NCBI RefSeq assembly: GCF_004027225.2
Contig: NC_044278.2
Span: 3,782,001 to 3,846,000, forward strand
Source: Strigops habroptila
Taxonomy: Eukaryota; Chordata; Aves; Psittaciformes; Psittacidae
DNA length: 64,000 nucleotides
Direction of reading: 5' to 3'
Within the stretch, counting starts at the first letter, position 1. The number at the start of each line of letters is the position of its first letter. Positions 34,201 to 55,533 of the stretch are shown here, in pieces. The notes beneath the pieces are model-generated. The model had not been told where the DNA came from. It saw only the letters and a program-made list of their open reading frames with translations, and did no database searches. The position numbers and the translations under genes are program-made.

Positions 34201-37075
34201 GCCTGTATTTAGTAGAGTGTACTTCACTGTATCGATTGGTAGCAATTCTTAACCTAAAAAAAGGTAAGTTGTCTTGCATATGTGCTGTGTCATCTTCCTG
34301 GTGAGGTGACCTCTAATTGAAAGATTTTTCAGTTTTGAGTCAGTCCACATAGTTTCCAGTCATTTCTGTTTCTATGTAACACCTACCTTTATCATGCTCT
34401 TTCCGCTTAAGGTTGAAGTGCATTAGCAGGAGTGTTCTTCAGGCCTTAAAAAGACCCAAACTCAAACTTCTAGCTTTATTATGTTGGGCTTATTGACAAG
34501 TATAACAAGCTGTCTCTATCCTCTTGATCTCCTTTTGACTTCCAACCGGCAAACCTTTTGTGCAGAGAGATGTAGGTCCTCAGGACTGATTACACCTCAG
34601 GTTTTAAGCTTGCCATTGTTCTTGTTTGAGCCAGAGCATGAGTCAGGAAAGAAAAGTGATGCTATGTTGTCTGGTGTACTGGAAACTTTAAAAGAGGACG
34701 TTTTACATGAGAAAACAAACCCCTAAATTTAAGTTGTCATCTTTCCTGACGATTGCCTACTATACTACAACTGCCTTAAATGAAACGTACTATATGAGGA
34801 TAGGTTTGCAATGCAAAATGGACAAAAAGTCTTGTATGTTTAAGTTGACCCACGTTAACTGCGTTGTACTAAAATGGCAAGGGAGGCAGACTAACTGGGG
34901 ATAGCAGCTCCAGCTTGAGCCTGGAGGTTTGAGGGAACCTGAGGCTGAACATGTTATCTGCTCATGTCAGCAGCAGTTCTCGTATCAACAGGGTAAGAAA
35001 GTTTTGGATTTCTTTTTGTGTACCCTGGGATTTGTCTTTCCCAGTTCTTGCAGAGTCTGCCTATTCATGTAAATGCACTGGTTCCTTATGAAAATCGTTT
35101 ATTTCCGTAGATGTTTATTCCATGTTCTCAGAAGTGCCTCAGCTCTTCCATGCTGTGTTTGCAGTTCAGTGCTTCCCACTTACCTGTGTCTTATAACTCT
35201 CCTACCGTCCCACCAGTCCTCCACTGAAAACATTATTTATGTTAGTTGTGGTCAGAAATAACTTCTCTTTCATACTGTGGACCATGGCTACCGTGGAGTC
35301 TCTCAGTAGGATGAGACCAATTCATGGTCCAACCACTTCAGTACCAAGAGGAAGGGTAATGCTGCAGCACAAAGCCTGCAGGAGATGAAGAAGTAACCTG
35401 TTCCCAGTGGAGGCTTCTTCCTGGCTACTGCCAAGAAGCTGGCCTGTATTTGGTCTTCTGCTGTTCCTGAAGTGTCTGTTACCCTGTCTGGAGTGGTATG
35501 ATTGTCTTAACAGTGTGAATGCACTACCCTGTAACTATCTTACATGCACTAGGACAGCTTGTGCTGCTGAGTTCTGTGTTGCAGTTTCTAACCTGGTTGC
35601 TGGTCAGTTTTGCTGAGAGATGCTCCTAGATCTTCTTTACGAGAAGGTGTGTGAATGCCCCTTGTCTACTGGTATGGCCAAAGCTTCTCATGGTGGTCTC
35701 TGATACCTCTTTCCCAAGCAGTCCATGCCTCTCAAGTAACTTGCAGTTGTATGCCTAATATTTCCATCAGTGTTCTCCAAATGATTTATACCATGCATAA
35801 GAGAGAGCTGATGAGAGCAGAACACACTGTTCTTATGCAAGGGTAGGGCATTGATTTTTATATAATGGCATTGTTTTTAGGCTGTATAAAAACTTGGTGG
35901 AAAAGAACAATGTTTTGTTTGCTTTTTTTGACTGCTGCTAATAGCAGTTCAGTGAGACCTCCAGCAATGTATTTAGGAGTCAAATTATTCTGTTCACTGT
36001 GAGTGGTGTCAACATGTAATTGTGGTGGGGGCAGGCTAATGAAAGAGTAGAGGTAAATCCAGCCCACACTTCTCATGGAGAAGGCACTGTAGTGCCTCCA
36101 GTCACGTATCTGTCAATGACTTACATTAACATCACTGCAGCCTGGTTTGGCTGAGTGAAAAAGGGTAACACAGAACCAAAACTGCAGGGCCATTTTAGGA
36201 AGCGGTTCCCCTATTTTAGCCTTTGCATATCCCAAAGAAAGTAGGTCAGGAGCCGAGTTTTATTTACTGACTGAAAAATGGGGATTTTGACAACATAGCG
36301 ATCCTTAGTACCGTCTTACAGAGGAAAAGTGTTATCACCTCAGAGAGAAGCACTTCTGTTGGTTGTGTTCCTGTTCCAACAAGCGCAGAATAGATGCAAC
36401 GCCGCTCAAAGCTGAAGTCAGTAGCAGCTCCCCAGACTTTCTTGCTTAAAGCACATTAAGCAGAGTTCACCAAGAGTGCATGTTCTTGTACTTGGCCCAC
36501 TGTGGTTGTTTTGCTTGTTCGCAGCAGAATTTCCATAATTAAAGGAGTGCAGGGAATAGGTTTGGAGGCTTTCTGTCCCTTTGGAGAGGTTTTGTGTGCA
36601 CAAAAATGCCATCAAGAAGATGGGGTAGCTAAATGCTATGCAATTTGGGAGGTTCATCTGTCTGCAGAGCAAAACCTCCAAAATGACAAAAGAAAGGGAA
36701 AGGCACAGTGGCTTCTGCAGTTCGCCATGCATAAAAGCAATTGTTATGTCAAAGCTCTCCAGTCTGGTAGCACAGAGCAAGCTGGGCTTTATCCCACAGC
36801 CCCAGCGTACAAGGAACAGGTTTTCTCTCGTATTCCTGAAGCAGCAGGGCAATTTAAAAAGGTCTGTTCTCTCCCTTGCTGTTTTCAGCCTCTCTGTGCT
36901 TTTGTGTGGCTACCTCAGAAGTGAACTCAAGCCATTCTATTGCACGGCTTCTTTCATCTTGCTGCTAACAGTGAAAAGTGACACTGTGCCACCCTGTGTC
37001 TAGTAAGGAAAAGTCCCCTCATCTAAAACGCCTTTAGAATAGGGAAGGCTGGCAGGAATATAAAAGAAAAAAATA
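31276..37075. other. Spacer between convergent BCL9 and ACP6
   Basis: About 5.8 kb between the 3' ends of two convergent genes. All ORFs are short and unrecognised. I note a pyrimidine/CTC-rich tract at 33,301–33,370 and a CpG-containing segment at 33,425–33,511. No tRNA, LINE or gene was recognised. Confidence 0.65.
33301..33370. repeat. Pyrimidine-rich (CTC)n / T tract
   Basis: CCTCCTCCTCCTCCTCTTCC followed by a run of T and then further TCCTCC units: a low-complexity homopyrimidine tract capable of triplex formation. It lies between BCL9 and ACP6. Confidence 0.75.
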
Positions 37076-37101
37076 GGCAAAGATTGTGGCAATAAACTGA
37101 T

Positions 37102-37107
37102 TTTAAT
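37102..37107 (-). terminator. ACP6: ACP6 poly(A) signal (ATTAAA)
   Basis: On the minus strand ATTAAA lies about 15 nt after the ACP6 stop, the only obvious signal nearby. It implies a very short 3' UTR ending near 37,075–37,090. Confidence 0.5.
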
Positions 37108-37121
37108 TTAGGTCCACTTCA

Positions 37122-44649
<7,528 letters not shown>

Positions 44650-47600
44650 GGCGGCGGCGGCGCTGCCACTACCGGCACCCCGCGGCACCGGCACCGCACC
44701 GCGCCGGCGCGGGGCCGACGGGAAGCGGAGTCTCTCGCTGGCTACTTCTGGTGGCGAGAGCCCGGCGGCGGACTACAGCCCCCAGCGGGCACGGTGCCGC
44801 GGGGGGCGGGCTCAACGGGACCCCGCCGTGGGCAGGCGCCGGGCCGGGGGGGGTGCGGTGTAAGGCGGCAGCGATGGGGCAGCGCCGTCCCCCCGCAGCC
44901 GGCCCGTGCTGCCTCTTCTCTCGGTCTTTATTAGTTGTTCTGTGGGGAGAAGGGTCCCTCCGGGCTAACTCTCTAGCGCAGGGCTGCGGCTCTCCGGGAG
45001 GGAGAAGCCCTTCTGGGTTGGCTCTTTCTCCTTCCAGCTTCTCCCTCTGAAGGCGCGCCTGAAGAGTCCGCGGTTGTGCTTAAAGTGTTTGGTGGCGAGG
45101 AAAGAGGAAAGGGAGAGGGCTCCGCGCTTTGTGGTACCTGTAGACTTCCTGCTGCTTTGCTTTCGGGCTGTTACCAATGGCAGGGCATACCCTCCTATCC
45201 CATTTACCTCTCCCTGGTTCCCAGCTGCACCACTTCCCAATTAAAGACATCCTGAAAAGAAAGACAAAGATTGTTTCCCATGAGGTTGCCCCCTGAAGAA
45301 GAGAGGAGCCCTGTGTGGATACAGATGGCATGGGTGCCAAGCCGATAGCTCGGTTGGGAAGGAAGCTCAGTGCAGGATGACTGCACATGTCTGTAAGTGT
45401 CCACTTGGCAGACCCGGTGTCTCCTGCTCCCAGGGGGACCCGCTGGAAACTCATCCATGGCCTGTGTCACCAGCGCGGCTCAGTGCTTGCCAGGCTTTAA
45501 AAGCAAGTATCCCCAAACCATTCTGGAGTACAAATGCCGTGTTATAGACAGAAATCTGTGGCAAAGAAAACTGAATCATTTGCCTTGTGTTGGCAGGAAG
45601 ACCTGGGGGTAGCAACCAAGTTCACTGAGTGTCAGTTCTGAGGATGTCTTTATCTGCATGACCCAGCATTGGTTCAAGTGTAGCTCACAGGACTTCTGGT
45701 TGGAGGGGTGGTGGCTGGAAGCACCAGACTGTCACAGGCAGCTGGTGCATATAGGGAGCAGGACAAGGGTGAAGGAGCAATAGGATGGAGAGGATGGTGA
45801 CCTGCACAAAAGCCAGAGGGAGAATTGGAGGTTGTGACAGGTTGGCACAGCCACCAGGATGTGCAGGTGGAGGGATTTGGTGATCTCCTTGTGTCTCTTA
45901 AAGCAGTGCTGTTCTGAAAGGGTTACCTCAGGTTTCTGACTTTAGAGCATGTGAAGCGCAGAGGCATGGCAAGAGCAGAGAGAGAAGGAAAAGAAAATGT
46001 TTCATAAGCCAAGAAAATAACAAATGGAGGAAGCAAGCCTGAACCTTGTGCTGTGGGAGGGTGAGAGGGGCAAGGATGCTGAGGGGGAGAGGGAGTAGGA
46101 AAATGTAGTTGAGGGAAGTAGGAAAAGAGTGAGAGGTGATGCGAAAGAAACAAGCAGAGGCGGGACAAGGGAAGAGGGTCACAGTGAATTTATTTGAATT
46201 GCCATTCAAATGTTACCCTGGAAGAGAACCCCAGTTCCTGTGAAGGGTGGGACCACAGGGTCCCTCCGGGGGACGTGGCTGCTGCCAACAGCTTTACTGT
46301 TGAGATGTATTTGGAATACCTTGTGCCGCAGCAGGTGGGTGCCATTAGAGGAGAGCACTCCAGAATAGCAGCGGCTGTCAGTGTTTTAGCAAATGGTGCT
46401 GCCCCTTTTTCCCTTTGTCCAAATGTGTAGAAATTTATTCTAAGATACATCATCTTTACAGAAACGTTTTCGAAGGACCTGTTATTTTTACCCTTCTGTT
46501 GCTTTCTGTGACCAGACGAGGAGCAGAAGGCCGATCTAATGGCCACTGTGGGTGAGTTTTGTTCCACTGAGGGAAGTTAATGAACTCTGTCAAACAAGCA
46601 AGTTTCAGGAAACCTTCCACTCTGAAAGCAGGGTGCACATTTCCTCCTGGCTGGAATTTAACCCGTTACAATGCTTACTATCTGCAAAATATTACTATTG
46701 CTATCAGTTGCTATTTTAAGGTGCTTCATGCGTGTATCGCACCTCAGCATGCTCCTGTATGATAAGTTTGCATTTACACCCTCATTTTCTTGGAGAGGAA
46801 ATTGAGTTATAGTGAGTTTTGTAGTTTGACCAAGCCATGCGGTCACTGTGTGGCTGATACATTGAATAGGTATGCAACCAGCTATCATGATTAGATTTTT
46901 GTTCCATGGCGTGGACTGAAATTAAGTAGCGTTTAAAAAGTACCCACCAACGAAACAATTTCGCCTGATGAGTTCCAGTGTTTTATTGTTTCTTGGATTA
47001 GGTGAACACTTTATCCCTGAGAGAGTACTATAGCTCATTGTGGTGAATCAGAGATGTACTGTGAAACATTTGTGTAGTAGAGACACAAATAGCATTTGGA
47101 TACCCCCTTAGGTAGGTGGTGTTTTTTCGCCTTGAATGGTAGGGCTTCCATTCCAATAGACTTCCACTTCTTTGGAATATGTCTTAATGGACAGGTACTT
47201 TGCTTGCCAGAGGCACAGTGTTTTCCTGCCCTTCTAAATACCCCTTCCATCCTAAAGTGTCCCCATGCGTGGCTCTCTGAGTGCAATTAAGGTGCCTTCA
47301 CTCTGCTCCCTTGATGTGACTATGGCTGCTGAAATCTCAGGTGTTGTAACTGGTCTCACTCTTGGATCATGGGCAAGAACACACGCAGTACTCGTGTTCA
47401 GAATCACAGACTTTCACCATTCCCAGCTGTAGAGCTAACGATGATGTCTTTGTGCCCTGCAAGGATCAGTGACCACAGTGGCTATTATAAACTAGTCAGT
47501 CTGGGCATGTAAAGCTGTGTTGCGTTCACAAAGAGCAGAAATGTATTTATAAATTGTTCCAGTGTGCTATATTGCTTCCCGTGGAACTGTGTCACTCTTG

Positions 47601-49429
47601 TCTATCCAGTCTGTCTGTCGTCGCGAACCTAGTAGCCAGCTGCTTTGTGAGCAAGGCGCCTGGGGAAATGGAAGGAATGTTTCCACTCCTAATTTCTGTG
47701 ATCCTTTGGGGTGGAATTGGCAAAAATAAACTCCTAAATGCCACTGCAGAGCCCTCCCCGTGAGGCACCATTCACAGGGCAGTGTATAGGTCTGTGCATT
47801 TCATCTCCTTTTCTGCATGCTTTCACATCAGCTGTTTACCTTCTAGCAGTGAAATGGTGTGTGTCAATACTTGCAGGTCATACTTTTATTTCTGCAGGTT
47901 ATATGGGGCAGTCCTGGAAGTCAGTCATGGCACGTAGGCTTGGTGTAGTGAGGTTTGCTTCTATGGATTTTAGAAGCAGTACACCAAACAGTTGTTTCCT
48001 GTCCCTTTTGCCTGGTACTGCATGATCGTCCCTCTTTTCCTTTTCAATTACAGACCTGGGCATTTGGTCATTGTCGGCGTGGCAGCGGGAGCCCTGGAAG
48101 CTGGCTGTGTGCTGGGCCATTGTGTGAAGGTTCATCCCCTGCCCCGTAACCCAGCGCAGAAGATGCGCTCCCTGCCTTCTGTTTCCCTTTTGTGCGAACT
48201 TTGTCATCCTAAACTGGATGATGCCTGCAGCCATCTGCTGCATTTGGTAGTCTGTGGCATCCTGCCGACTCAATTATGCGCCTCTCTGGGATAACAGCAG
48301 GCCAGTTTTCTCTTCGACTTTGAAAAAGTGTTTTTCCTGCACAAATGAAGGCTGACATAAGTAGGAGCCCACAGAAACAAGCTGGATAAGCTGTTTCCAA
48401 GCCACGTCAGGTAGACTCTCCATGTCCGGGTGCTGCCAGCAGAGCTGCCAGTCTTTCACCGTGCTTGAGATGCTGCATCCTGGGGCTTGGCGCTCGGATG
48501 TGGTGGCAGATGTGCTCCCCTCTGGCAGCATTTAACCATTCAGCAACTTCAGTCTTTACCAGCTCCTTTGCTTTTTGTGAATATACATTACACCAAGTGG
48601 TTTAGGATGTCATATTAAAGAGATGGTGCAAGTGTCAATTATGGTTACGCTTTTCTAAGCCCCCAGGGGAGAAGGGCTACAGAGTGATCACATTGAGCCT
48701 TACAGTGGCTTCCCAGCACAGTTGTTTCATTACACTTTCATACTCACACAGAAGTGACCAAGCAGTAGAATTTATGTATGTGATACAACCTGTGACCTCA
48801 ATCATCTTCTGGGGAGACATAACTGGAATTTGGGGTAAAATGTTATCCTTTTATTTTGCTGCAGGATTAGGATCAGTTTTGAGACTCCAGGGCTGCTTCC
48901 AGTTTTCTTCTTTGCCTTCCATGCAGGTGGTGGACCTGGTGGTTTCAACACAGTTTCAATCCAGGCTTGCTGTTTGAGTCCTTCTGGCTGTCCACGGTGC
49001 CCTGATCCTTTTCCCCCTTCACTATATACTCTTTTTTTATATGAGGATAAGTGTCAGATCAAATGGTGGGGAGCTGGAGGAGAGGACATCAATCTCATCT
49101 CAGGGACCCATGCTATTTACATTCAATACATTTCTGGCCCCACCAGCTGTTCCATGCGTGTTATTTTCAGAAGGGCAATAATCCGCGGGAGGTCAGGAGG
49201 GTGGAATTGTGTGAATACATCGGGTGAAGGAGATCAAGACGCTTGGAAGTCCTCAGGCCTTGTCATGACAGGGAGTCAGGATCCCAGATGATTATGGCTT
49301 GCAGACTGGGAGAACTCAAGGAGAGCTCTGAATGTGCTGCTTGTGTGGCTAGGAAAGGCTGCTCAGCTGGGTGTTAGCTATTTTCAGGAGTCCTCTGTTT
49401 TTACACTGCTGGCAGGATGTTTCTGAACA

Positions 49430-49457
49430 ATATATATATGTGTGTGTGTGTGTATAT
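49430..49457. repeat. TA/TG microsatellite
   Basis: ATATATATATGTGTGTGTGTGTGTATAT, an alternating purine–pyrimidine run in the ACP6–GJA5 spacer. Confidence 0.8.
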
Positions 49458-49982
49458 TGCTGCATTTCTGCATTTATTTTTAGCCCTTTCTAAAAACCCC
49501 CGACAGGTTTGAAAGATGCTGTGGATTGTGAGTGGTGCCTGGCGGCATTGCTCACATTGATGGTTGTCAGAATTTCCATGATAAATCTCTGCTTTGAAAG
49601 GCTTATAACTCATCCTTCTATTCTGGGTCCTGCAGCTCCTATATACTGGGAAAAAATCCACTTTAAAACTGCATTTTCCCCACAGGTTTGTGAAAATCAT
49701 TTTTGTTGGCCTAAACCAGGGCTTTTTCAAAGCAGATGTTGAGTCTTGTCGCTTTATTTTTCAGGGCCTAATTGCAAATATGTGGCAGATCTCTTTATAT
49801 GTTTCATATGGTCAAATGGAAAACCTCTTTTGCGTATCAGACTGGCACAGACACTGGATGGTTTAAATCAGTAGGGAGCCAACAGCAGGCAGCAGCTCCC
49901 CACCACCAGCTACGAGGAAGCACAAACCCGCCTCAATTATGGCAGCGGCTGGGCAGTCTCCAGGTTTGGTGTAATTCCACTT

Positions 49983-50112
49983 CATAGAATCACTGAATGG
50001 TTCGGGTTGGAAAGGACCTTAAGATCATCCAGTTCCAACCTCCTGCCATGGGCAGGGACACCTCACCCTAGACCATGTTGCCCAAGGCTCTGTCCAACCT
50101 GGCCTTGAATAT
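49983..50112 (-). mobile_element. CR1 LINE fragment, reverse orientation
   Basis: Reads CATAGAATCACTGAATGGTT, then GGGTTGGAAAGGACCTTAAG, then CATGGGCAGGGACACCTC and GTCCAACCTGGCCTTGAA. This is the reverse complement of the CR1 3' end, truncated at its 5' side. Confidence 0.9.
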
Positions 50113-51110
50113 CACCCTGTGGTGAATGCTCCTCGTATGAAGAACTAGCAGAGAGATGAGACATACCATGGGTTTTTTTACATTCACAAACAAAGGGCAT
50201 GCATATTGCTCTTACAGCAAGAGGAATCCAGGACAAATCAGCAGCTAATGATTTTAATGAACGCATACATATCCCTTATTAACTTCATGATTCATATGTC
50301 CATTGCGTCTTCCATCCATGTGGTGCAAAGCAGCTCACAGGCATTAATCTGTACCATTCCCCATTGAAGTTGTACACGCATCATTGTGATTTCTGGTGCA
50401 CACCCAGAAGAGATGGTGTTATGAGGAGGTTGAATGATGTGGATCCATGGTGTAACAGAGAACAGCACACAGAACCCGAGTGGTGCAGCAGTGCTGGAAG
50501 GACTGAGCTGCATCTCTTCTGAGAACATTCGTGTTTTTGGAAAGCTCCTGAAATGTTAGCTGCAAAACTACATTTGTATGCAGATGGTAGGTGCTAATTC
50601 AGAAAATGAAGGTAATGAACTTGAAACTGGGTCCTGATACACAGTGAGAACTGTGGCGGGAGCGCTGGGAGCTTGAGCTGAATCAAAGTCAGTGTAATTT
50701 CACATGCAGCGTTCAGCAGGCCATTGAAACTCAGATTATCTTTTGGCAGATGGGAATAACACTTATTCCCTGGCTCACCAGGAAGGCTATGAGGTACAGC
50801 ACATGCAGAAGGCTTTGGATATGCAAGAGCTCAGCTGTTTTTCAATCTATATTAGCTGTTTGAATGACAGATACGACCTTTCCTTCAGGTCTTGCCTGAC
50901 GGCTCTGGACCTTCATGGTTACAAAAACACTGCTGTTACAAAATGGAAATAGTCCTGTGTTGCTTTTGTGCATGTTGCATGGGGACATACACAGCGCCAT
51001 GTCTGTGTTTTACTGTAGCTCCAGATGTATAACAGACACTTCTTTATCCTGATTTGTGTTCCTCTGCAACTGATTTTCCTTTGGACATACAGTTGGTTTA
51101 TTGGGTGGGG

Positions 51111-51180
51111 ATAAATTTATTTTATTATTATATTATTTATTTTTAAATTTTAATTTTAATTTTTATTTTTACATTTTATG
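51111..51180. repeat. AT-rich low-complexity tract
   Basis: About 70 bp of almost pure T and A (TTTATTATTATATTATTTAT and similar), with no coding potential. Confidence 0.8.
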
Positions 51181-52300
51181 TGGGGGTGTTTTTTGTTCTG
51201 GTTCCCCTGTCCATCTCTTGTCTATCTCAGGGCACTTCATTCCTGTAGGACCTCAGCACCATCTTGGCAGGAGGCAAGGGCCACTGTGTTCATTTTCCAG
51301 GTGGCAGTTTTGGGCAAAGACAGGCTCGGGTGACGTGCTTGTTGTCAGACCCAAAACCTGCAGGAGCAGGAACCTGAGGGCACTCTCCAAAGGTTCAGCC
51401 TGAGCTGCTTGTCCAGGCTCAGTGTTATCTCTTGCTGCCGTTCCGATCCCATCTGGCTGTCAGCTGCACCAGCCACGGGTCCGTGGGTATTTACGCTGCT
51501 GCCAGTTCTCATGTCTCAATTGGGAGTCACTTAATGCGGGTGACTGAGATTCCTTGAGAGGAAGAATTCAAAGTATCCCAGACAATGGTATGGTTAATAT
51601 TGGTCTGGTTTTAAGGCTTTTTTAGTGTGTATTTTAAGGATTGTTGACACACAAAAGTTTTTCTAGGGCTTTACTATCTGTGATTTCAGCCACGGAAAAG
51701 GGTCAGAGGCAAAATGGTCTTGGTATTAGAGTTTAATATCCTTCCCTTCTAAGATAATAGAATAAATGGGAAGAGAAACATATGATTTAAACTCTTCAGT
51801 GATAGCGAGACCATAAGGAAGGGACAGCACAATGTTTTTCACGAGGCATTTGGCATTTCATGACGAAAGGTTCCTGGTAAAACATGACTGCAAGCCAACA
51901 GAGTCAACAAATGAATCAGAGAAGGGAATGGGGCACGTCTGCCTCCGTAAAAAACTTTACTGCATGTTCTCTTACTCTCAATTACCCTAATTTGAAGTGG
52001 GGAGCTAATGAATATTGCTAAATGGATTGAAACAAACAGCAGCACTGTGGACAAAAAGTAATCACTATCAACTGCGGCGTATCGACCGCAGTGGATTTTT
52101 CACACACTTGTAGGTTTTAATCCTGGGGTGGCTGCTCTGACTGTGTGCTTAGTGCAGGGGGAGAGGACCTTAACCAGCAATTTCTGATGGGGTCAGTAAC
52201 TTCTATTAGTAGCAGTGCATGCCTTTTCAAACCCCATTGCAATCATTAGAAATTACCTCATCCTTAGGCTGTGCTTTCCAACTGTTAATTAAAACATTTA

Positions 52301-52670
52301 GTCTGGAGAAGAGAAGGCTCAGGGGGGACCTTATTGCTCTCTGCAACTGCCTGACAGGAGGATGGAGCCAGGAGGGGCTGGTCTCTGCTCCCAAGGAACA
52401 AGGGATGGGACAAGAGGAAACGGCTTCAAGCTGCACCAGGGGGAGGTTTAGATGGAGATGAGGAACAATTCCTTCCCCAGAGGGTGCTCAGGCATTGGAA
52501 CAGGCTGCCCAGGGCAGTGCTGGAGTCACCGTCCCTGCAAGTGTTCAAAACCCACGTAGATGATGCCCTCAGTGATATGGGTTAGTGGTGGCCTTGGCAG
52601 TGCTGGAGAACGGTTGGAATTGGTGATCTTAAAGGTCTTTTCCAACCTGGTTGACTCTGTGATTCTAATA
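52301..52670 (+). mobile_element. CR1 LINE 3' segment, forward orientation
   Basis: About 370 bp with the typical CR1 order: GTCTGGAGAAGAGAAGGCTC, GGAGGTTTAGATGGAGATGAGG, ATTGGAACAGGCTGCCCAGG, then TGATCTTAAAGGTCTTTTCC and CTCTGTGATTCTA at the 3' end. It covers the end of the reverse-transcriptase region into the 3' UTR and has no functional frame. Confidence 0.93.
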
Positions 52671-55465
52671 GTTTTCATAAGTGTTCTTCTGTTAGAAGAG
52701 CAATCGGTTGTCAGAAACGTTGTCCCCATTGCAAATACTTGTGTATCAGGATTAAAATCCCTCTTAACTTTATCACGTTAAGCAAAATAGACCGAGCTGT
52801 AGACTACCATTGAAGGCCAACCTATGGCACAGAGGTGCTGGGGGTAACATTGGAGCTGGTATAGTGTGCAAGTATGGTGCAGCCAGGCTGTATTTGTGTT
52901 TCTGGGTCTGAGATGGTGCGGATGTGTGGTGCTGTGATGTGGTGTGTGTATGTGTGTGTGCTACAGCCTTGCTGCTTGCTTAGAAATACACATGGGGTGG
53001 TGACAGCTCTGATTTGAGTTGTGGGGAGGAGTGCTTTGAACCATAGAAGGCAGGCTGATCACCTTACCCCAGGTATGCACTAGGGGAGGAAAAGGGCTAA
53101 TATATCTCAGTGGGTGTTTTCCTTTGCCAGTCTCTGTGATGGGAGCTGTGATGTGCTCGTGTGGTTAGAAATATCCATCAGGAATCCGTGAGGATTATTG
53201 TTTCTACTCTTCCATTTTATTAATGTCTTGTCTGCTGATTTAGGACTGGGTACTTCAATAAACTCTTCAGAAGGTCCTCAAATTTGGCATTTCTCTAGCA
53301 ATGCCAGAGATTGAAGGAATCTGGAGAAACTAGAAATATGGAAAGTGTAACTGTATCCTAAGAAAATACAAGACCGCAGAGGGGAAAAATAATCTGAAGC
53401 CTGATTTCAGAGGAAAAAAGGGTGAGAAAAGAGTTCTCATGATCTCTAAGGGGGAAATGAACTGGGGGTGAGGGAGGGAAGGACATTTTTCATTGGAATA
53501 TCAGCTACTACATAGGCTCTTGGGTTGACAGTTCATGCTGTGCAGTGAAGGTGGTGGTAAGTTCTATACACATGTACCTGCTTTCCCAAATCTGGGCTGA
53601 AGTGGAAGAGAAGCAAGGTGGGAACCCAACATGGCTCCACTGGGCTACGTGATTGAGCAATGGCTAATTTTAGACACTTGTTTCTGAAGCATCCTGCCCG
53701 CAGCCTGGCACCCATCAAGCTTGTTCTGTCAGGAGCACTTTTCAGCCTCAAACTGTGTTCCCAGGCTGAGGAGCTGGCACGGCATTTACTTAAAAAACAA
53801 ACCCAAACAAACAGCAGCAAGTTTCTGACCTCAGGCTTGCCTCTCCCTGCTAATCTGATTCCTTTTAAGGGTAGGAGCTGGTGTTTAATGTGATTCCTAG
53901 TGAAACCCTGTGCGGAGCTGAGTATGAGAGTGTTGAGTTTTGCTGGTCGTGTCCTACCAGCCCATATCCACTTTCTAGAAAAATCTCTTGATGTGTCTTT
54001 TGCTTTCTTTATATTGCCATAGAGCTGAGCATTGCTGACATGCCTTTTTAAGGTTAGGTTCATGTCCAATATCAACAAGAAAGTTTAACTCTCTCATGGG
54101 TCCCTAACAGTTCATTTTGATCTCTAGCTTGGTCCCATCTGTCCTACCCCTTCCCATCTAAATTCACCTTGTGATAAAGAAGAGCTTCTGAATATGAATA
54201 CTGAGTCAGAAAACCCAACTCTGAGTATTCCCCAAGCACCTTCCTGCTATGATACAGCCCTGAGAGATGGAGATGTCCTCTCAAAAAATAATGGTGGTCT
54301 GCAGGGGGCTTGGTTTTGCTCCTGCAAAGACTGCTGCCTTGCAAGAGTTTGTCACGGGCCAGCCAAATGGAGTTTCTAATACAGAAATCAAACAAGGAAA
54401 AAAGTGCCTAATCCCTTAATATGATGCAGTGACCTCGAGGGAGGAAAGTGGCTTAATGTAGCAATCCTACAGGCCTTGGTCCAGAAGCAATTTTAAAGGA
54501 ATACATAAATATTGTACCTTTTCCGAGTTTAGCTTCCTTGCTTGCTCTGGGGGAATACTTTTTGCCAGCAAATGTGGTATTAGAGCTTTTATTCATCCAG
54601 AGACTGGTGGTTTTGCATCAACAGGTAGGCTATGAAGCTCAGCATGGCAAAGTGCTTTAGAGGATGGGGGAGTGTGTTTTATGCTGGTGCTGTAGCGCCT
54701 TCATGGTGCTTTTGCTACATGTGTGCTTGGGAAGTGTAGGGTCCTGCAAGGGAGTGATGAAACCCTCTGTGCAGGAGCACAGAATGGGGAAAGCTGGTGT
54801 CCATGTGGAGAAGCTGCTCGAGGACTCGGACCTTCCTGTGGCAACTTTGTGAGCAGCCAAGCAAAGGTCTTCTCTGCCCCTTATCCACATCCATCCTTCT
54901 GTGGGATTCCTGCGTGGGCATCCCAGTGATGTCTTGGGCAACTCCTGGGGACTGGTGGAAGGGAGCTAAAAATGCTTTTGAAGTAACCATCATTTCTACC
55001 AGCCAGTACATCACGGTTCTCAGATGTTTGCTATTATTGATCTAATGTGTAACTGTCTTTAAAACACCTTTTGGTGTGTATTTATTGCACGTACTCTCTG
55101 GTGGTGGTGTGCTGTTTGGTTTGTGACTGGCAGGGGTGGTTGCACAATACTGTTTGTGCTTCCCGATGGCTGGAGGAACACGCAGCTGCCTCTGGGGTGG
55201 ATATTGGCCAGTATGAATTTAAAGTTTAGTTTCCATGACTGAGGTTTGCTTTCTGAGAACTCTGTTGCCCGTTAAACTCAATTGCTCAAACGTCTGTGGG
55301 AAACCGGTGGTGGTATGTGAATGTGGTCTTGGCAAATTAATTTTAAAACCAGTGTTCACTGGAGGAAAAAATAAGCATTTCTGCATTTTATTGTTTTTTT
55401 TCTAGAATGAGTGTTATAAGCTCATTTGATCCTCTTTCTGTCATCATATTTGCATGGCAATGTTT

Positions 55466-55533
55466 TATCTATACCTACATCTACATCTGTATCTGTATCT
55501 ATATCTATATATCTAATCTATATCTATCTATAT
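55466..55533. repeat. TATC/ATCTGT microsatellite
   Basis: Imperfect 4–6-bp repeats (CTATACCTACATCTACATC, CTGTATCTGTATCTATATC and so on), likely polymorphic. Confidence 0.8.

Noticed and set aside
36418-36924. Overlapping 140- and 144-codon frames on opposite strands
   Set aside because: Mutually antisense, no domain, in the BCL9–ACP6 spacer; best explained by chance.
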